Counted from the stretch's first letter, positions 1 to 8,432 are shown. The stretch is 64,000 bases of DNA from Oscillospiraceae bacterium (GCA_015065805.1 SVPN01000002.1:1-64000), one strand, 5' to 3'. Translations and numbers: made by a program. The notes: generated from the sequence alone by a model not told the origin.

Positions 1-45
1 CTTGCATAGTCTTGTATGTGTTTGTAACTTCTAGGCATAACAAAA

Positions 46-90
46 CCTCCTATGGTAGTGTTTTCATTCTACCATAGGAGGCCTTTTTTT
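46..90. terminator. Bidirectional Rho-independent terminator
   Basis: CCTCCTATGGTAG-tgttttcatt-CTACCATAGGAGG followed by TTTTTTT. Confidence 0.8.
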
Positions 91-151
91 ACTATTGTCC
101 GTTTTTACTGGACTTGTTCATTTTTGCGACACCTCTTGAGGATGGGGTTAT

Positions 152-919
152 TCACTTCTTTTCGCAATACGCTCTTATAGCATCATGCATGAAGGCGGCG
201 GTGCCGGGGGCGTGGCGGTCGATGTTTTCGCGGAAGCGGTCATCGGCGATGTACATTTCGGCGAGGCCTGCGAGGATCTCATCGGTGCAGGTGTAGAAGT
301 TATCGGTGATGTACGCTTGCCACTCTTTGACAAGCGCCTGTGCTTCTGCGCTGTCGGGGGAATGTCCGCTTTTCGTGCAAGCAGCGAATTTTGCCATCAA
401 GGTGTTCATACCGTCCGTGACCGCCTGCCATTTGTCGGCGGAATAGGATGCGGTTTTCGCCTGATGTTCCTTGTACGCATCGGTATTACCCCAGCGTTCT
501 TTTACTTCTGCCGCGTAGGTATCGCGGGCGGTTTCATATTCGTGATTATCAAATGTGCTCATACAATCAATCCTTCCTTTCTCGGCTTCGTCGAGCGCGT
601 TGATCAGCCGATCAAGACGCTCGCGTTTGAGGATGAGCAATTCCCGTTGTTTAGCGATTGCTTCGGCACGGTCATACGCAGGAGATGCCAGCAACTGAGC
701 AATGGCTTTGAGCGGAAAGTCGAGCTCACGGAAAAAGAGGATTTCCTGCATCCGCAAAACGGCTTCGTCGCCGTAATACCGATAACCTGTGATTGCATCC
801 ACGCGTGCCGGCTTCAACAGTCCGATCTCGTCATAATAATGCAGTGTCCGCACGCTGACTCCCGTCAGTGTCGCCAGTTCTTTGACCGTCATCATCCTCA
901 CCTCACGAATAGTATACAC
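152..919 (-). CDS. MerR-family transcriptional regulator with TipAS-type effector domain
   Basis: N-terminal MTVKELATLTGVSVRTLHYYDEIGLLKPARV (MerR HTH); C-terminal TipAS-like domain (NTDAYKEHQAKTASYSADKWQ...). Likely start is an internal Met/Val. Confidence 0.9.
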   Translation of the reverse strand: MYTIREVRMMTVKELATLTGVSVRTLHYYDEIGLLKPARVDAITGYRYYGDEAVLRMQEILFFRELDFPLKAIAQLLASPAYDRAEAIAKQRELLILKRERLDRLINALDEAEKGRIDCMSTFDNHEYETARDTYAAEVKERWGNTDAYKEHQAKTASYSADKWQAVTDGMNTLMAKFAACTKSGHSPDSAEAQALVKEWQAYITDNFYTCTDEILAGLAEMYIADDRFRENIDRHAPGTAAFMHDAIRAYCEKK

Positions 920-1159
920 TATGACGCAACGTGAGAGTCAAGAGGGAATTCGGATTTCTTTATGCTCTAAATTCACGCCACGGGCGCCAAATCACAAAAA
1001 CTGTCTGAAAAATCAATCTTTGTCAGCAAAGATTGAAAGTATACTATCAATTATTGTTGACAAAGATTAACTTTACGAGTATCTCGGAACTGAGTAACGC
1101 TGTCAAAACACAGTGGCCCAAACCACACGATCTCGACACTTCTCCTCGTAAACCGTGAT

Positions 1160-1412
1160 TTTAGATTGCACTACCACCGTTGTGCAAAAACAGGTGAATT
1201 CGGCAGGTTTCTATGGTGGTTTCTAAAAAGCCGTGTTGGAATTTCTTTAGAAATCACCGTAAACGGGGAGACCTGAAAACTTCATATCTGATGCGGTTTT
1301 GTAAAACCGAAGATGCGAAAACGCCCGAAATCAAGCCGATTTCGGGCGTTTGTTATATTCCGTTTTCTTCTGTCAATTTCCGCGTTGTTCCGTTTGCGGG
1401 AAAAGACTCGAA
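1160..1412. repeat. Dispersed structured repeat, copy 1 (about 250 bp)
   Basis: Aligns with 10352-10618 (ACAGGTGAATTCGG...GGTTTCTATGGTGGTTTCTAAAAAG...GATGCGAAAACGCCCGA...GGGAAAAGAC); hairpins are retained. Confidence 0.85.
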
Positions 1413-1462
1413 ATCAGGTAGCCTTCACGGGCTCGTGGGTTCGAATCCCACCGCTTCCGCCA
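1405..1462 (+). pseudogene. tRNA-Ser(CGA) 3' half (anticodon loop to CCA), no 5' half
   Basis: gaCTCGAAAtcagg...GTGGGTTCGAATCCCACCGCTTCCGCCA: anticodon loop CTCGAAA, T-arm GTGGG-TTCGAAT-CCCAC, acceptor 3' strand and CCA. No matching 5' acceptor GGAAGCG upstream. Confidence 0.75.
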
Positions 1463-1502
1463 TGAAAAAAGAGATGGTATCGTCAGATGCCATCTCTTTT
1501 TT
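1463..1502 (+). terminator. Hairpin/terminator directly after the tRNA-Ser 3' half
   Basis: AAAAAAGAGATGGtATC-gtca-GATGCCATCTCTTTTTT. Confidence 0.75.
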
Positions 1503-1523
1503 GTTATTGCGGTGGGATTCGAA

Positions 1524-1580
1524 AGCCCGTTAAGAAAACAGTCCGGTGGACTGTTTTTAGGGCGTGGAGTTGATGAAACT
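1524..1580 (+). repeat. Covarying two-stem element, copy 1
   Basis: GCCC...AACAGTCC-GGT-GGACTGTT...GGGC; homologous to 3803-3860 with both stems compensated. Confidence 0.7.
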
Positions 1581-1648
1581 ACCGTTTTTACTTGCACCAA
1601 AAGACGAGATCAAAACTACCGCCTTGATGAAACACCCACCGCTTCCGC

Positions 1649-1692
1649 CAGAACAGAAAAAGGACACCGATAAGGTGTCCTTTTTCTGTTCA
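1649..1692. terminator. Long perfect hairpin after a CCCACCGCTTCCGCCA motif
   Basis: GAACAGAAAAAGGACACC-gataa-GGTGTCCTTTTTCTGTTC (18-bp stem). Confidence 0.75.
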
Positions 1693-1694
1693 AC

Positions 1695-1871
1695 GAAATA
1701 AATCCCTTTCGGGATTTGTGAAATATCCTTCGGATATGAAATATGGCTTCGCCATATGAAATACGCCTGCGGCGTGTTAAGGGATTTATTTCATTTCACC
1801 GGATGCGTAGCATCCGATTTCACAATGACCACAGGTCATTATTTCACATTTGCCGCAAGGCAAATATTTCA
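1695..1871. repeat. Array of seven short hairpins with TGAAAT/ATTTCA spacers and an enclosing 14-bp inverted repeat
   Basis: Successive stems AAATCCC, ATATCC, ATATGGC, ACGCC, CGGATGC, AATGACC, ATTTGCC, each with a 3-4 nt loop; outer GAAATAAATCCCTT (1695-1708) / AAGGGATTTATTTC (1779-1792). Confidence 0.9.
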
Positions 1872-1947
1872 CTATTCCCATTTTTACTTGCACCAAAAGA
1901 CGAGATCAAAACTACCGCCTTGATGAAATACCCACCGCTTCCGCCAA

Positions 1948-1986
1948 AAACAGAGGGTATCCCGTTTGGGATGCCCTCTGTTTCTT
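1948..1986. terminator. Hairpin following a second CCCACCGCTTCCGCCA motif
   Basis: AAACAGAGGGTATCCC-gttt-GGGATGCCCTCTGTTT. Confidence 0.7.
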
Positions 1987-1991
1987 TTGCC

Positions 1992-2210
1992 TTACAAATA
2001 TTGATGCAACCAAGACGGCATTGCGGGGTCGTCAATCGCCCAGCTTTCTTCAACATGCTCATCTGTTTCCCAGTTGTTTTCATCACCGTCAAAAAACTTC
2101 CAACGACGGCATTTATACTTGACCACTTCGCCACCCTCAAGTCTGTATTCGTAGTGGTAGTAGTTTTGCTTTCCGTAGCCGTTATATTCATTTGTAGTAT
2201 AGATTGTCAT
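1992..2210 (-). CDS. Hypothetical protein (72 aa)
   Basis: [30 protein letters not shown]...; no family recognised. Confidence 0.5.
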   Translation of the reverse strand: MTIYTTNEYNGYGKQNYYHYEYRLEGGEVVKYKCRRWKFFDGDENNWETDEHVEESWAIDDPAMPSWLHQYL

Positions 2211-2222
2211 ACCAACTCCCCC

Positions 2223-2372
2223 TTACTTGTACTTATTTTCTTTTCTGATCGTGCCAATCAATTTGTCGCTTCGAGTATCTCGACCGTTTTTATTACGGAT
2301 TGTTCCGGGAGGCAACCCATGTTTTTTCTCAAACGTTCCCACCGTACAATCACTTCTGGTTCTTCGTGCCAT
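2223..2372 (-). CDS. Small basic hypothetical protein (MARRTRSDCTVGTFEKKHGLPPGTIRNKNGRDTRSDK...)
   Basis: ORF start chosen at MARRTRSD, inside the 2223..2435 ORF. Confidence 0.5.
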   Translation of the reverse strand: MARRTRSDCTVGTFEKKHGLPPGTIRNKNGRDTRSDKLIGTIRKENKYK

Positions 2373-2409
2373 GTCAATGCTCTCCTTTACTTGTTTATTT
2401 ATATGTGAT

Positions 2410-2862
2410 TTATGCAACAATGCCAATCTCTTCACCTAACGGCTGACCGCTTTTCCATTCTAAATACTCTTGAACCTCATTTTGCTCAGTGTGTATAACA
2501 AATGCTAATACGGCTGCATCGTCAAGCCAACCCAAAACCGGAACAAAATCAGCCAGAACGTCTATGGGCAACACCAGATACAGCAAACCCGCAACAGCTG
2601 CGACAATAGTAGACAGCGGGAGCTTTGTATATGTTCCATCCAAATAGTCGGTTATAAGATCACAAAAATCACAAATATTCTTTGAGAACACATCGAAGCG
2701 CGGAATATTATGTAATCGCTCGAAAATTCTCCTCGCCTTCTTTATGATCTTGCTGAGCTTCTTTTTATTCGGCAGTAATTTTTTCGCTTTAACAGCACAC
2801 TTATCATAAATGTGTTTACATCTTTTTTTCAGCATAAACTCTTTTTTTGCTCCACTTGTCAT
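2410..2862 (-). CDS. YkvA-like (DUF1232) membrane protein
   Basis: Motif LLYLVLPIDVLADFVPVLGWLDDAAVLAFVI. Confidence 0.75.
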   Translation of the reverse strand: MTSGAKKEFMLKKRCKHIYDKCAVKAKKLLPNKKKLSKIIKKARRIFERLHNIPRFDVFSKNICDFCDLITDYLDGTYTKLPLSTIVAAVAGLLYLVLPIDVLADFVPVLGWLDDAAVLAFVIHTEQNEVQEYLEWKSGQPLGEEIGIVA

Positions 2863-3110
2863 TTTTCTTTCTTCCCTTCTTTGGTTTTGATTTTGACCGT
2901 TACGCCCAAACGCTTTGCAAATTCCGGGTCTCGCTTTTGCTGTTCCAAAAAGCGGAGAGCCGTGATGCGGTTGCGAACACTCATATTCATCGCCTCATTT
3001 CTGTTTTATGGGTGTTCCTTACTACGCTTACATTGTACACCCGTAAATAATCAAAATATAGAACAAACCCTGCAAAATAGCCGTATGCCATTTGCAAGGT
3101 TTGCAAAATA

Positions 3111-3155
3111 AAAGCGATGTTTCCGTGTTTTTCACAGGAACATCGCTTTCTCTAT
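3111..3155. terminator. Rho-independent terminator
   Basis: AAAGCGATGTTTCCgTG-tttttCACaGGAACATCGCTTT. Confidence 0.7.
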
Positions 3156-3156
3156 T

Positions 3157-3684
3157 TTATTGTCTGTCTTTATAGGCTTCATATTGTTGCCGCAATGCAT
3201 CATTCTCACCGAGTTGCTTTTCACACCACAACTGCATCGCTTCAACGGTCATGGCAATTCGCGCAAGTTCATTTTCGATGTGGATAAAGTCGTCCAGCTC
3301 ATCCACTCCGATTTTTCCGTCTGCTAAAATCTCCATCAACCGCATTTTCTTTTGTTGCATGGATTCGAGAGAAACCACCATATTGACAAGGATTTCATGC
3401 ACATTATCTTTAATCGTGACTTCGGGGACATATTCCTGACCGATACGGCATTCGTGGGTGCAATAATGATTGCATAAACGAGGGGCATTATATCCTTTTG
3501 CCATAGCATACACATCGTCCGGTTGAATGGTTGTCGAGCCGTCCTCGATGCGCACCAAACGGTATTCAGTCATACCGTATTCATCCATTGTATCCGTTGC
3601 CGCCGCACGACTGAGTCCAAGTTCTTCCCGCGCTAACTGGTACACGCTTTTATTCTCTTTCACCGAAGCCTTGCCCATATCCAT
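3157..3684 (-). CDS. Helix-turn-helix (XRE-like) domain protein
   Basis: YQLAREELGLSRAAATDTMDEYGMTEYRLVRIEDGSTTIQPDDVYAMAKGYNAPRLCNHYC. Confidence 0.55.
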   Translation of the reverse strand: MDMGKASVKENKSVYQLAREELGLSRAAATDTMDEYGMTEYRLVRIEDGSTTIQPDDVYAMAKGYNAPRLCNHYCTHECRIGQEYVPEVTIKDNVHEILVNMVVSLESMQQKKMRLMEILADGKIGVDELDDFIHIENELARIAMTVEAMQLWCEKQLGENDALRQQYEAYKDRQ

Positions 3685-3802
3685 CTCTCCTCAATACGAT
3701 CTGCAATCAGTATACCATGCGACTATTAGAAATACAATACCCTCGAAATCGCAGGTATCGTCAGATGCCATCTCTTTTTTGTTATTGCGGTGGGATTCGA
3801 AA

Positions 3803-3860
3803 GGGGCGTGAAGAAAACGTCACGGTGTGACGTTTTTAGCCCCGTTGGAGTTGATGAGAC
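3803..3860 (+). repeat. Covarying two-stem element, copy 2
   Basis: GGGGC...AACGTCAC-GGT-GTGACGTT...GCCCC followed by GTTGGAGTTGATGA; compare 1524-1580. Confidence 0.7.
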
Positions 3861-4066
3861 TGCCGCCTTTCAAACTCACCAAAAGACGAGATCACAACTA
3901 CCGCCTTGATGAAACACCCATTTTGTTTGCTTGAAGTCTTTTACTCGCCGAAACGTTAACACGAATATCCTCACAAGACATCGTCGATCGCTATTATTAT
4001 GTTTGTATTTACTTTTGATTTGCTTTGTGATATTATGATGGTAAATATAAGAAATGAGGTGTTTGT

Positions 4067-4336
4067 ATGAAAAAATCCCAAAAAGTTTTTTTGACATTTT
4101 TACTCTGCATAGCAATGGTCACTGCATTATCTTTAACTGCATTTGCAGAGACAGAGAGCCTTCCGCCCGATAGTTTTTCGCCCGGTGGCGAGACTTTTCT
4201 CCCCAATCTGTACAACCAGCCGATCACCATGTTAAAAGAAAACGGCGGACTTTTATTTACAACATTGTTAATCGGAATTGCATTGGGAATCGGCGGCACT
4301 TTGTTGGTTCAGCATATTCGCCGCAAGAAAAAATAA
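4067..4336 (+). CDS. Small secreted/single-pass membrane protein (signal peptide plus C-terminal TM)
   Basis: MKKSQKVFLTFLLCIAMVTALSLTAFA signal; LLFTTLLIGIALGIGGTLLVQHIRRKKK C-terminal TM with basic tail. Confidence 0.7.
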   Translation: MKKSQKVFLTFLLCIAMVTALSLTAFAETESLPPDSFSPGGETFLPNLYNQPITMLKENGGLLFTTLLIGIALGIGGTLLVQHIRRKKK

Positions 4337-4947
4337 TGAATATTTTTGCTTTAATTGTTGCTTTTTGTGCGGTCGTATTCGGAGTGATAACCGTTTTTAA
4401 GCAACAAACTACGTTGTTTTATAAAATCGTCGTATTTTCTGCAGGCTCGTATTTGTTGGCGGTGATCTATCGGGTTCTTTATGCGATTTTAATTCCCGTT
4501 CCCGCCTTTCACGCAGGGTATTTAACCTATGCAGGCACATTTTTGTTTTTGCTTAGCGGTTTTTTTGCCGAGCCAAAGGCATATTTGAAATGCAAAAAAA
4601 TATGTTTGAAAGCGTTGGCTTGCGTGCCAACGGTGATCATACTTGCGTGGGGTGTATGGAATACGACAAACGGGCATAACCTTCTTTCGCAATTATTATT
4701 GATTCCTGTTGCACTGACTGCATATTACGCGTTTTTGGGATTGCTTATTCCGTCAAAAGCCGGTGAATATGCCTATGCTATGCGTGTGTATCATATTGTT
4801 GTCTTGCTGTTCTGTCTGATGCAGCCTGTTATGTTGGTGTCTATGCTCACTCGTGAACACACGACCTTGCCGATTTTGTTCCATTCGTTGTTGTCGGCGG
4901 CTACGGTGATCACCGCTTATTGGGGGTGCAAACGATGGTCTATATAA
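4336..4947 (+). CDS. Multi-pass membrane protein
   Basis: 203-aa hydrophobic ORF overlapping the upstream stop (TAATGA). Confidence 0.7.
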   Translation: MNIFALIVAFCAVVFGVITVFKQQTTLFYKIVVFSAGSYLLAVIYRVLYAILIPVPAFHAGYLTYAGTFLFLLSGFFAEPKAYLKCKKICLKALACVPTVIILAWGVWNTTNGHNLLSQLLLIPVALTAYYAFLGLLIPSKAGEYAYAMRVYHIVVLLFCLMQPVMLVSMLTREHTTLPILFHSLLSAATVITAYWGCKRWSI

Positions 4948-5573
4948 TTTTTATTTGTTTTGCAGTTCCCCTGGCGTTGATGCTTCCGATTATAAAGGGG
5001 CAATCGCGTTCGTTGATTTTGTTTATGCTTATCGGTGCTTTTATGGCGGTGAGCGCGTCCGAAATCAACGGCGTGTTGAGCCTGTTGTTTCAGCTGCCTG
5101 TTTATGACGTGTCGCTGAGAATTGCTCCCGTGACGGAAGAATGTATGAAGGCATTGCCTGTGCTGGCTTATGCGTTTCTGTTTAGTGATGATAAAAAAAT
5201 CGTGTTGCCCCTTGCCTTGTCATTGGGAATCGGTTTTGCGATTTTGGAAAACACCTACTATCTAATCAATTCTTTTCAACAAATCAGTCTGCTGTGGGCG
5301 TTGATACGCGGGATTTCTTGCAGCCTTGTTCACGGTTTATGCACCTATCTGGTGGGTTGCGGTATTTTATATGTGCGAAAAGAAAAAAGACTGTTTTTTG
5401 CAGGAACATTCGGATTGTTAACCGTTGCCATTACCTTTCATGCAATCTATAATTTGCTTATATGGTCAAAATGGAACGTTGCGGGTGTACTTTTGCCGAT
5501 AGCGATCTATGCAATGATATTGCCGTTTCTATACAGCAAAAAAGTAAAATCACTTTTGTCCCGTTCGGAATAA
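4935..5573 (+). CDS. PrsW-like intramembrane metalloprotease
   Basis: PVTEECMKALPVLAYAF, GIGFAILENTYYLI, CSLVHGLCTYLVG and FHAIYNLL motifs; start chosen inside the ORF. Confidence 0.75.
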   Translation: MVYIIFICFAVPLALMLPIIKGQSRSLILFMLIGAFMAVSASEINGVLSLLFQLPVYDVSLRIAPVTEECMKALPVLAYAFLFSDDKKIVLPLALSLGIGFAILENTYYLINSFQQISLLWALIRGISCSLVHGLCTYLVGCGILYVRKEKRLFFAGTFGLLTVAITFHAIYNLLIWSKWNVAGVLLPIAIYAMILPFLYSKKVKSLLSRSE

Positions 5574-5611
5574 ACGGTTGTATCCGCGAGCGGCAGATCT
5601 CCTTCCACACA

Positions 5612-5652
5612 AAAAAACGACAATTTTCACCGGAAGATTGTCGTTTTTTTCA
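5612..5652. terminator. Rho-independent terminator
   Basis: AAAAAAACGACAATTTTC-accg-GAAGATTGTCGTTTTTTT. Confidence 0.75.
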
Positions 5653-5737
5653 ATATTTCACTATTCTCGTTTTTACTTGCACCAAAAGACAAGCACTTAA
5701 CTACCTCCCTGATCAGACACCCTAACTCTCCGCCAAG

Positions 5738-5967
5738 AAAAAGGGGCTGTCGCGTTAAGGAACAATTGCACAAACCATCTTGCCTCTCCCCCCGGGAGAG
5801 GTGGCACGAGCGCAAGCGAGTGACGGAGAGGGTAAAAGAAAAGCAGCGAAAAAGCATTGCTTTTTTGTTGAAAACCCTCTCAGTCTCGCCTGTCGGCTCG
5901 ACAGCTCCCCCAAAGGGGGAGCCAAGAGAATTGTGCAAAATGTCCTTATCGCGACAGCCCCTTTTTT
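5738..5967. mobile_element. MITE-like element with ~35-bp terminal inverted repeats, copy 1
   Basis: Left AAAAAGGGGCTGTCGCGTTAAGGAACAATTGCACAA; right TTGTGCAAAATGTCCTTATCGCGACAGCCCCTTTTT; second copy at 56089-56730. Confidence 0.75.
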
Positions 5968-6000
5968 ATTCCTTGCGAAAACGTATCGTGAAGCGCCGCT

Positions 6001-6867
6001 TTAAGGAACAGCGATCTGTTCGACAAGAAATTCGAAGAAATCCTCTGCATATTGAGAACTTGGGGTGCGATCGTGAAGTTGGACGATCAGCTCACGCTTA
6101 CACACCGGATTTGTGATCGGCAGAAGAACGACATCCTGATTGGCCAGTGCTCCCCAAGAATACTCCGGCCAAAAGGCAATGCCCGTTCCTGTACTGATAA
6201 TATTTTGGACAGCACCCGGCGAATCGGATTCAAACAAGATCTTCGGATAAAAGCCCGCCATCGAACAGAAGGTATTGCAAATCACGCCAAACAGGCGGGA
6301 GTTGGACAGCATAACAAAGCTTTCGTCCTTCACTTCTGCGAGTTCGATCGACGGATAAGAGGCATACTTGGAATCGCTCGGTACGGCAAGGAAGATATTC
6401 TCTTCCTTGACATACCGCTTTTTCGGATTCCCGAAACACGCTTTGTCAAGCCCGTTTGTCGAGATAACGATATCACAGTCGTATTTTAAGGCGTTCTGTT
6501 CAAAGTCGAAGATGACATCCGGATGATCCTTTCGATAATTCACGATTGCGTTGATCACGAATGTGGATGCCGCCAGAATATTGAGCTTCACCGTTTTGTT
6601 TACCCGTTTTTTCATCCGGTTAATTTCCGGAAGAATATTGTCAATATCCGGCAGGAGCGTATCAAGACGGGTTTTCAGGTACTCGCCAAACTCCGTAAGG
6701 ACAATATTCCTGCCCCGTTTCACAAAAAGCGCAACACCCAACTCGTTCTCAAGCGATCGAATTGCCTGGGTCAGGGCAGGTTGCGCGATCCCGATGTATT
6801 CCGCCGCTTTCGTCATATGCTGAAACTTGGCGACTGTGTGAAAATATCTCAATTTTTGAAGCTCCAT
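6001..6867 (-). CDS. LysR-family transcriptional regulator
   Basis: MELQKLRYFHTVAKFQHMTKAAEYIGIAQPALTQAIRSLENELGVALFVKRGRNIVLTEFG. Confidence 0.92.
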   Translation of the reverse strand: MELQKLRYFHTVAKFQHMTKAAEYIGIAQPALTQAIRSLENELGVALFVKRGRNIVLTEFGEYLKTRLDTLLPDIDNILPEINRMKKRVNKTVKLNILAASTFVINAIVNYRKDHPDVIFDFEQNALKYDCDIVISTNGLDKACFGNPKKRYVKEENIFLAVPSDSKYASYPSIELAEVKDESFVMLSNSRLFGVICNTFCSMAGFYPKILFESDSPGAVQNIISTGTGIAFWPEYSWGALANQDVVLLPITNPVCKRELIVQLHDRTPSSQYAEDFFEFLVEQIAVP

Positions 6868-6994
6868 GACACCCTCGTAATTCATATGAAAATATTATCA
6901 ATTTCATAACAATTATATATTTTACTTTATAGCTTGTCAAGGGTATACTACTGTGCGATGAAAGATAAACCACCGTCACAGAAAGGAGCCCGTC

Positions 6995-7288
6995 ATGCAA
7001 CAAACATTGGAAATGATCATGCTGATCTGCTTCGGCTTGTCCTGGCCCATCTCCGTTTACAAGAGCTTAACTTCCCACTCCACACAAGGAAAGAGCCTTG
7101 TCTTTATGATCGCCATTATCATCGGCTATATATCCGGTATCGCCGGAAAGATCGTCGGCGGACAGATCAACTATGTGCTGATCCTGTACTGCTTCAATCT
7201 CACCGTTGTTTCCATTGACTTGATGCTGTTTTTCGCAAACAAACGCCGCGAGAAACGCTCGATTGATCCAAGGACTGCAAACGTATAA
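6995..7288 (+). CDS. Small membrane protein (PQ-loop-like), divergent from the LysR gene
   Basis: LICFGLSWPISVYKSLTSHSTQGKSLVFMIAIIIGYISGIAGKI. Confidence 0.65.
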   Translation: MQQTLEMIMLICFGLSWPISVYKSLTSHSTQGKSLVFMIAIIIGYISGIAGKIVGGQINYVLILYCFNLTVVSIDLMLFFANKRREKRSIDPRTANV

Positions 7289-7344
7289 AGCAACAGGCTT
7301 TACAACAATTGGAAATATAAAAGCACACCGCCACACTCAATATT

Positions 7345-7388
7345 TTGTCTTAAAAATGCGCCCGCGTAAACTGCAGGCGCATTTTTAG
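7345..7388. terminator. Rho-independent terminator
   Basis: AAAAATGCGCCcgcgtaaactgcaGGCGCATTTTT. Confidence 0.65.
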
Positions 7389-7399
7389 TTTCTATTCAC

Positions 7400-7774
7400 T
7401 TACTTCCCACAATACACTCGTATGGCGTCGTGCATATACATCGCAGTGCCTTCTGCGTGGCGGTCGATGTTCGTGCTAAAACGGTCGTCGGCGATGTACA
7501 TCTCGGCAAGACCTGCTAATATCTCGTCCGTGCAGGTGTAAAAATTATCGGTGATATACGCTTGCCACGCTTTGACGAGTGCCTGTGCTTCGGCGCTGTC
7601 GGGGGAATGGCCGCTTTTCTTGCAAGCGGCGAATTGCGCCATCAGGGCGTTCATACCGTCGGTCGCCGCCTGCCATTTGTCGGCGGAATAGGAGGCGGTT
7701 TTCGCCTGATGTTCCTTATACGCATCGGTGTTTCCGAAGCGTTCCTTTACTTCTGCCGCGTAAGCCTGCATCAT
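7400..7774 (-). CDS. Stand-alone TipAS-like domain (duplicate of the C-terminus of 152..919, no HTH)
   Basis: Near-identical: NTDAYKEHQAKTASYSADKWQA(V/A)TDGMN(T/A)LMA(K/Q)FAAC...AYITDNFYTCTDEILAGLAEMYIADDRF. Confidence 0.75.
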   Translation of the reverse strand: MMQAYAAEVKERFGNTDAYKEHQAKTASYSADKWQAATDGMNALMAQFAACKKSGHSPDSAEAQALVKAWQAYITDNFYTCTDEILAGLAEMYIADDRFSTNIDRHAEGTAMYMHDAIRVYCGK

Positions 7775-7787
7775 ATATTTCCACTCC

Positions 7788-8432
7788 TTATATACTCGGT
7801 TCGGTAAAGCTTGTTGTTCCCTGCGCGGCTAACTGCATCTTTACCTCATCATAGGTCAGTGTTACTGCAACCTTTTGATCTTTATCATCTCTTCCCGTCA
7901 AGACGATCTCATCGCTCTCGACAGCCAATGCATCATCATAAATACCGCTCACATCGCACAAATTCAAAAAGCGTTTGCTTTGATGATCGTATGCCACCGA
8001 CCAATACGGCCATGCCCAGTAGCATCCGCTGAAGAGGATCAGATCGTGAAACATCACGGCATCCACCATGATAAACGATTCCTGTCCCTCGGTGACTTCA
8101 CTCGGGAAATAATCATAGACTTCTTCCAGCGTCTCCGCATCCAAAAGCGTAAAGCCGTATAAGGTTTTGCGGAAACACAGAACCGTTTTACCATCGATCA
8201 CAAGCGGATAAACCATCCGTTTCCAATCGTGAACATCGACACATTCACATTGGTACACAGCATCCCCTTTTTCCATTGTCACACGCGCCTTCTGTCGGCG
8301 TTCATTTCTTTCAAAATTCTCACAAAGCCACACCTCTACCGTGATGAGAACACCGCCAATCTCCTGCGTAAACCGTTCACAAAAGAAAAACTCAAATCCT
8401 TTTTGATAATCCTCTATGTACTGCTTAAGCAT
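7788..8432 (-). CDS. Hypothetical protein (214 aa)
   Basis: Long ORF, no recognised family. Confidence 0.6.
   Translation of the reverse strand: MLKQYIEDYQKGFEFFFCERFTQEIGGVLITVEVWLCENFERNERRQKARVTMEKGDAVYQCECVDVHDWKRMVYPLVIDGKTVLCFRKTLYGFTLLDAETLEEVYDYFPSEVTEGQESFIMVDAVMFHDLILFSGCYWAWPYWSVAYDHQSKRFLNLCDVSGIYDDALAVESDEIVLTGRDDKDQKVAVTLTYDEVKMQLAAQGTTSFTEPSI

Noticed and set aside
1405-1462. Complete tRNA-Ser gene
   Set aside because: No 5' acceptor, D-arm or 5' anticodon stem; only the 3' half is present.
1695-1871. CRISPR-like array
   Set aside because: Units are variable hairpins with short constant spacers; no 25-40 bp direct repeat and no cas genes.
1743-2408. 221-aa ORF MASPYEIRLRRVKGF...
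   Set aside because: Starts inside the hairpin array and runs antisense to small ORFs; no protein-like features.
5766-6116. ORF MHKPSCLSPRERWHERKRVTERVKEKQ...
   Set aside because: Lies inside the MITE-like repeat; the ORF is a by-product of the palindromic element.
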